In this document: piece after piece, positions 6,778-9,401 of the stretch
Layout of the letters: each line of letters begins with the position of its first letter
Numbering within the stretch: position 1 is the stretch's first letter
NCBI GenBank assembly: GCA_964612515.1
Contig: CAZTCX010000147.1
Span: 1 to 9,401, forward strand
DNA: 9,401 bases
Origin: SABY01 sp964612515
GTDB lineage: Bacteria; Bacteroidota; Bacteroidia; Bacteroidales; 4484-276
Reading direction: 5' to 3'
Program-made: the position numbers and the translations under genes
Notes under the pieces: generated by a model
The model's database searches: none
What the model was told of the DNA's origin: nothing
The model's input: the letters and a program-made list of their open reading frames with translations, nothing else

Positions 6778-6810
6778 TTCGTTATCAATAGCGAAAAAGC
6801 AATACTTTTG
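6778..6810 (+). promoter_or_regulatory. Promoter of the toxin–antitoxin operon
   Basis: A perfect -7 box TACTTTTG (6803-6810), identical to that of the tRNA-Gln gene, sits 24 bases before the antitoxin ATG. A one-mismatch -33 box TTCG (6778-6781) lies 21 bases upstream. Small inverted words CGAAT (6749-6753) and ATTCG (6777-6781) overlap the -33 position and could be where the antitoxin represses its own operon; that is inference. Confidence 0.55.
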
Positions 6811-6834
6811 TTCTGATTCAAAATCATTAAAACT

Positions 6835-7077
6835 ATGGAAGCAATTTTTAAACTAAACGTTAACCAGATTGACCGGGCATTCGTTGATGCGATCAAAAAA
6901 ATGTTTAATGAGAAGGATGTGATTATACGAATCAGCACTCCTCAGGACGAAACGGATTACCTTCTTTCGAGTGAAGCAAATGAAAAGCATATCCTTGAAA
7001 ATATGGTTGCCGAACCTACAATGCACTTTAGTGCTGAAGAATTCAGAAAATATGTTGATAAACCTCTGAAATCATAA
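6835..7077 (+). CDS. Antitoxin of a YoeB-type toxin–antitoxin pair
   Basis: An 80-residue protein encoded directly before a YoeB toxin. Its TAA overlaps the toxin ATG by one base (TAATG), the classic translational coupling of type II pairs. The middle part ETDYLLSSEANEKHILENM (39-57) resembles the toxin-binding segment of YefM-family antitoxins, and the tail (EEFRKYVDKPLKS) is the flexible charged type that wraps the toxin. The N-terminus (MEAIFKLNVNQIDRAFVDAI, then a strand VIIRIS) is not a typical Phd/YefM fold; it may belong to the DUF2683-like antitoxins paired with Txe/YoeB toxins in Bacteroidota, recalled from memory and uncertain. It probably neutralises the toxin and represses the operon. 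Base composition is visibly A/T-richer than the flanking genes, hinting at transfer. Confidence 0.75.
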   Translation: MEAIFKLNVNQIDRAFVDAIKKMFNEKDVIIRISTPQDETDYLLSSEANEKHILENMVAEPTMHFSAEEFRKYVDKPLKS

Positions 7078-7337
7078 TGAGGGATATTATTTTCAGAGGT
7101 AGTGCTTTTGATGATTTTAATGACTGGAGCAGAACGGATAAGAATACTTTTAGTAGATTGGTAAAGCTAATTGAGGAAGCCAGGCGTAATCCATTTGATG
7201 GAATCGGAAAACCTGAGCCTCTTAAGCATCAACTTGCAGGTTGTTGGTCAAGAAGAATCAATGAGCAGCACCGGCTGGTTTACATCGTTACGGATTTTAC
7301 CATTGAAATTATTTCCTGCAAATTTCACTATAAATAG
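7077..7337 (+). CDS. yoeB: YoeB family toxin, ribosome-dependent mRNA interferase
   Basis: The 86-residue product is near the 84 of E. coli YoeB and aligns along its length: GKPEPLKH (44-51), GCWSRRINEQHRLVY (55-69) and a final CKFHYK. All residues known to matter for YoeB activity are present: E47, R66, H84 and Y85 (equivalents of E46, R65, H83, Y84), so the toxin looks intact. YoeB binds the ribosomal A site and cleaves mRNA during translation when the antitoxin is degraded. The gene overlaps the antitoxin by one base, sits downstream of tRNA-Gln and is convergent with the acylphosphatase gene. No intrinsic terminator is evident after it; the A/T-rich palindrome TAAAATTTTA at 7399-7408 is the only nearby symmetry of note. 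Confidence 0.93.
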   Translation: MRDIIFRGSAFDDFNDWSRTDKNTFSRLVKLIEEARRNPFDGIGKPEPLKHQLAGCWSRRINEQHRLVYIVTDFTIEIISCKFHYK

Positions 7338-7422
7338 TTTTTAAAATGTCTCACAGAAATTACCGAACGGTTTAAGAATCGACGGATTAGCGGACTATTA
7401 AAATTTTATGAATGAGTAATCT

Positions 7423-7695
7423 CTACTTTATCATAAAACCCTCGTAATCACCTATCGGAATTTCCTGCACCTGCACCTTATCAACCCGCGCCCACAAAGA
7501 ACCCTGGTGGCACCATAGGATAAATCTTTCGATTGCTTCTGCCGATCCCTGCGCTTCCACATACACCGAACCATTGGGGCGGTTGCGAACGAAGCCGGTG
7601 AGTTCCATCTCCTGTGCCTGTTTTTGGGTATGAAAACGGAAACCTACATTTTGCACTCTTCCAGTGATGGTGATAGCAACAGCTTTTTCGTTCAT
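7423..7695 (-). CDS. acyP: Acylphosphatase
   Basis: The 90-residue product has the family length and both signatures: GRVQNVGFRF (12-21) with the phosphate-binding loop and catalytic R20, and GFVRNRPNGSV (34-44) with catalytic N38. The enzyme hydrolyses acyl phosphates such as acetyl phosphate or 1,3-bisphosphoglycerate in the cytoplasm; its physiological role in bacteria is not settled. N16 replaces the commoner Gly of VQGVGFR, a tolerated variant. The gene starts 5 bases after the stop of the 207-residue protein, so the two are almost surely co-transcribed and possibly translationally coupled. Confidence 0.93.
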   Translation of the reverse strand: MNEKAVAITITGRVQNVGFRFHTQKQAQEMELTGFVRNRPNGSVYVEAQGSAEAIERFILWCHQGSLWARVDKVQVQEIPIGDYEGFMIK

Positions 7696-7700
7696 AATTT

Positions 7701-8324
7701 TTATATCGAAAGACGTTTGATCACCAGTGATTCGATGTGTGCATAGAGTTTTTGTGGGCTAAAACTGCGCCACTCCAATGTATTAAGCTGACCGCCCATT
7801 GCCAGGTAATAATCTATGCGTGCTGCCGCAAACTCGTTCACCACATGCGCTCGGAAGTTGAGCGCTACGATCCATCCATCCTCCACTTCGTCAAACCATT
7901 CCTGGTAATAGTCATCTTCCGCCGAATGGAAATTCATCACATTTTCACCAATCAGAATAAATTTATTGATGCCGACTTCGATCAACGGCTCCACGATGTT
8001 ACGCTTCAAATACATGATGTCGTTGTGCAGGCAGTCGTTCCACTCTCCCATCATTTCGATGATGGCGTAGCCATCGCGATAATTGGCATACAAAATTTTG
8101 ATGTAAAGCGTCGAAGAGCCAATCTCGTCCCATTGCGGATGGATGTAGTAATTGTAAACGGCATGCGAAAATTCAAACTCGCTGTATTCCCGGTTGTAAA
8201 ACGGCGACCGCTCGTCCTCTTCGGCAGCGTAATAATGACGCCATGAATAGTAAGGTTCGATCTCGTGCATAATTTCAAAAAGTGCTTTTGTTTTAAGGTG
8301 AGGCCGAAATGAGAAAATCAACAT
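7701..8324 (-). CDS. Conserved protein of unknown function (207 aa), acylphosphatase-linked
   Basis: I recall similar proteins in Bacteroidota but no assigned function. The product is soluble, acidic and rich in aromatic residues, with no signal peptide or membrane segment. Notable segments are MHEIEPYYSWRHYYAAEEDE (19-38), FYNREYSEFEFSHAVYNYYI (42-61), GEWNDCLHNDI (93-103), the beta-strand-like KFILIGENVMNFH (121-133) and a central EDGWIVALN (148-156). An alternation of strands and helices suggests an alpha/beta fold. The start is uncertain: ATG at 8324 is used here, but M19 (8270) begins the more conserved-looking part. It precedes acyP by 5 bases and follows the DUF190 gene by 46 bases on the same strand. 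Confidence 0.75.
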   Translation of the reverse strand: MLIFSFRPHLKTKALFEIMHEIEPYYSWRHYYAAEEDERSPFYNREYSEFEFSHAVYNYYIHPQWDEIGSSTLYIKILYANYRDGYAIIEMMGEWNDCLHNDIMYLKRNIVEPLIEVGINKFILIGENVMNFHSAEDDYYQEWFDEVEDGWIVALNFRAHVVNEFAAARIDYYLAMGGQLNTLEWRSFSPQKLYAHIESLVIKRLSI

Positions 8325-8370
8325 GATGCTGGCAAACGGGCAAAAAAGGTCCTGTCTTAAAAAAAACAGC

Positions 8371-8709
8371 CTACGCGTTGCCTTTGTAAAATTTCACGTT
8401 GATTTTTTCGTGCGTTACCAAGCCTTGTTTAACGGTTTGCTGAATAAACGGCATGAGTTTGTCGATATTCTCCACGGTGTCGATAACTTCTATTACTACG
8501 GGCAGATCTTCGCTAAGGCGCAATACATGCGTGGTATGTATGTGGCTGTTGGCGCCAAAGCCCATTACGCCATGGAAAACTGTTGCTCCGGCCAGTTTTA
8601 GTTCACGCGCTTTGAGCACGATTGCTTCGTAGAGGTTTTTACCTTCCCATACGTCGGATTCGCCGATGTAAATGCGGAGCTTGATTCCGTTGGTGTTTTC
8701 ATCCATCAT
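8371..8709 (-). CDS. DUF190 PII-like protein, partner of CrcB
   Basis: The 112-residue product matches the DUF190 family throughout: KLRIYIGESDVWEGKNLYEA at the N-terminus, ARELKLAGATVFHGVMGFG (33-51), HTTHVLRLSEDLPVVIEVID (58-77) and a C-terminal KINVKFYKG. The family adopts a PII-like ferredoxin fold, forms oligomers and is thought to bind a small ligand; its exact job is unproven. It starts one base after the crcB stop codon, which supports translational coupling and a role in regulating or assisting fluoride export. Two adjacent ATGs (8709 and 8706) could serve as start. Confidence 0.9.
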   Translation of the reverse strand: MMDENTNGIKLRIYIGESDVWEGKNLYEAIVLKARELKLAGATVFHGVMGFGANSHIHTTHVLRLSEDLPVVIEVIDTVENIDKLMPFIQQTVKQGLVTHEKINVKFYKGNA

Positions 8710-8710
8710 C

Positions 8711-9100
8711 TTATCCTATTTTATAATTAACAATAAAACGCGACAAAACATAGCCTGCAAACACCAGTAAAATGCCAAAGAAGTTGCTGATGAAAACGTT
8801 GGCCAGCGCATATTTGATATTGCCGTCGCGAAACATTTGTAGGCTCTCGAATGCGAAGGTAGAAAAGGTGGTGAAGCTGCCAAAGACGCCGATGAACAGG
8901 AAGTAACGGACGCCCTGCGTGATATTTTCGCGACCGAGCAGTCCCCAGAAAAACCCGATGAGCAGCGAGCCAGCCAGATTTACCACCAGCGTACCCCACG
9001 GAAAAACGCCGCCGTAAATTTTGTGCGGCAATCCTGAAACCCAGTAGCGCAGCAGTGTTCCGCTGGCGCCTCCAATCATTAGATAAAGTATTTTGAGCAT
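8711..9100 (-). CDS. crcB: Fluoride channel/exporter CrcB (Fluc)
   Basis: The 129-residue, four-helix membrane protein carries the family signatures: GGASGTLLRYW (10-20), PWGTLVVNLAGSLLIGF (34-50) with the conserved pore Asn N41, and GVFGSFTTFSTFAFE (71-85) with the glycine-rich Na-binding break and the pore phenylalanines. Fluc works as an antiparallel dimer that lets fluoride leave the cytoplasm. The gene starts 35 bases after the preceding minus-strand gene and is followed after one base by the DUF190 gene. I could not find a fluoride riboswitch in the leader, so expression may be constitutive or driven from the upstream gene. Confidence 0.95.
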   Translation of the reverse strand: MLKILYLMIGGASGTLLRYWVSGLPHKIYGGVFPWGTLVVNLAGSLLIGFFWGLLGRENITQGVRYFLFIGVFGSFTTFSTFAFESLQMFRDGNIKYALANVFISNFFGILLVFAGYVLSRFIVNYKIG

Positions 9101-9135
9101 AAGTAAGTTTTATCTTTTCCCGGGGATTGACGTTT

Positions 9136-9401
9136 TTACAAATCAAAGAAAAAAAGTACATGTTCCCGCTCGTAATTGAGATAATAGGTAAATACTATGA
9201 TTTTGTCGGCGGTGTTGTTTGTAGTCATTCTCACATATTCTCTGGCATTGGGTACATGTATCTGATTCTCTTTCAAAAAGCTACGTGCATTCATCACGTA
9301 AATTTCGTTGTTAAAACCACTGCCACCTAACATGTAATTTCCATCCGGTGAAAACGCCGCAAATATTGGAGCAAACCCCATATTAAACTCCCCAAGGATA
9401 T
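9136..9401 (-). CDS. C-terminal end of a beta-propeller (WD40-like) protein, 5' part outside the window
   Basis: The frame is open to the window edge, so this is the last ~88 residues of a longer protein; the internal ATG at 9381 is unlikely to be the true start because the codons upstream of it (reading ILGEFN) join smoothly. The segment IFAAFSPDGNYMLGGSGFNNEIYVMN is a typical propeller blade with the SPDG turn. The C-terminus ends in strand-like VRMTTNNTADKIIVFTYYL and LFFFDL. I cannot name the family or function from this fragment. Its stop lies 35 bases before crcB, so it may head or belong to the crcB operon. Confidence 0.6.
   Translation of the reverse strand, partial: ILGEFNMGFAPIFAAFSPDGNYMLGGSGFNNEIYVMNARSFLKENQIHVPNAREYVRMTTNNTADKIIVFTYYLNYEREHVLFFFDL

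Noticed and set aside
7362..7371. Palindrome ACCGAACGGT between the convergent yoeB and acyP genes, considered as a bidirectional terminator
   Set aside because: The stem is only 4 bp with a 2-base centre and does not extend, and there is no T tract directly after it.
7737..8246. Plus-strand frame of 169 codons opposite the 207-residue gene
   Set aside because: It is a shadow; the minus-strand gene has better composition, operon spacing and remembered homologues.
8352..8369. CTGT…ACAG inverted repeat between the DUF190 gene and the 207-residue gene, considered as a terminator
   Set aside because: The stem is only 4 bp; the A/T run is inside the loop rather than after the stem.
9101..9135. 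Fluoride riboswitch in front of crcB
   Set aside because: The gap to the preceding gene is 35 bases, and neither the conserved pseudoknot segments nor a terminator helix can be found there.

Overview
The window looks like chromosomal DNA of a Bacteroidota (Bacteroidetes) bacterium, probably of a Bacteroidales-like lineage. Four things point there: a secreted giant protein ending in a type IX secretion (T9SS) C-terminal sorting domain, a TPR–membrane–helix-turn-helix regulator of the type common in this phylum, promoter boxes of the TAnnTTTG class, and translation starts preceded by A/T-rich leaders rather than strong Shine-Dalgarno sequences.

Layout. Positions 1-242 hold the 3' end of a glycine C-acetyltransferase gene (kbl), closed by a rho-independent terminator. 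The next 240 bases are a regulatory spacer with two perfect odd-length palindromes (329-343 and 364-382) and a -7 box, ahead of a 567-residue TPR sensor/regulator (483-2186). A second regulatory spacer (2187-2470) carries GC-rich degenerate repeats and a pair of 20-bp direct repeats exactly 33 bp apart, each an inverted repeat. They sit just upstream of a promoter that appears to serve a 50-residue lysine-rich small protein (2471-2623). After 42 bases follows a 1238-residue mosaic secreted protein (2666-6382) with an Omp28/thioredoxin-like CGPC module, adhesin-like modules, a tandem pair of about 200-residue Cys-bounded repeats and a T9SS sorting tail. It is closed by a clear terminator.

Next comes a tRNA-Gln(TTG) gene with its own promoter and terminator, then an A/T-richer YoeB-type toxin–antitoxin pair (6835-7337) that may be a mobile or acquired cargo beside the tRNA.

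The right part (7423 to the edge) is on the minus strand. Read in its own direction it runs: the C-terminal end of a beta-propeller-like protein (cut by the window edge), the fluoride channel crcB, a DUF190 PII-like protein, a conserved 207-residue protein of unknown function, and acylphosphatase. Gaps between these five are 35, 1, 46 and 5 bases, so they may form one operon. CrcB with DUF190 is a familiar pair that suggests control of a fluoride exporter; no fluoride riboswitch is visible in front of crcB.

No wholly new system is demonstrable from the sequence. The best candidates for follow-up are the palindromes before the TPR regulator, the duplicated operator-like sites before the small protein/T9SS gene pair, and the atypical antitoxin of the YoeB pair.
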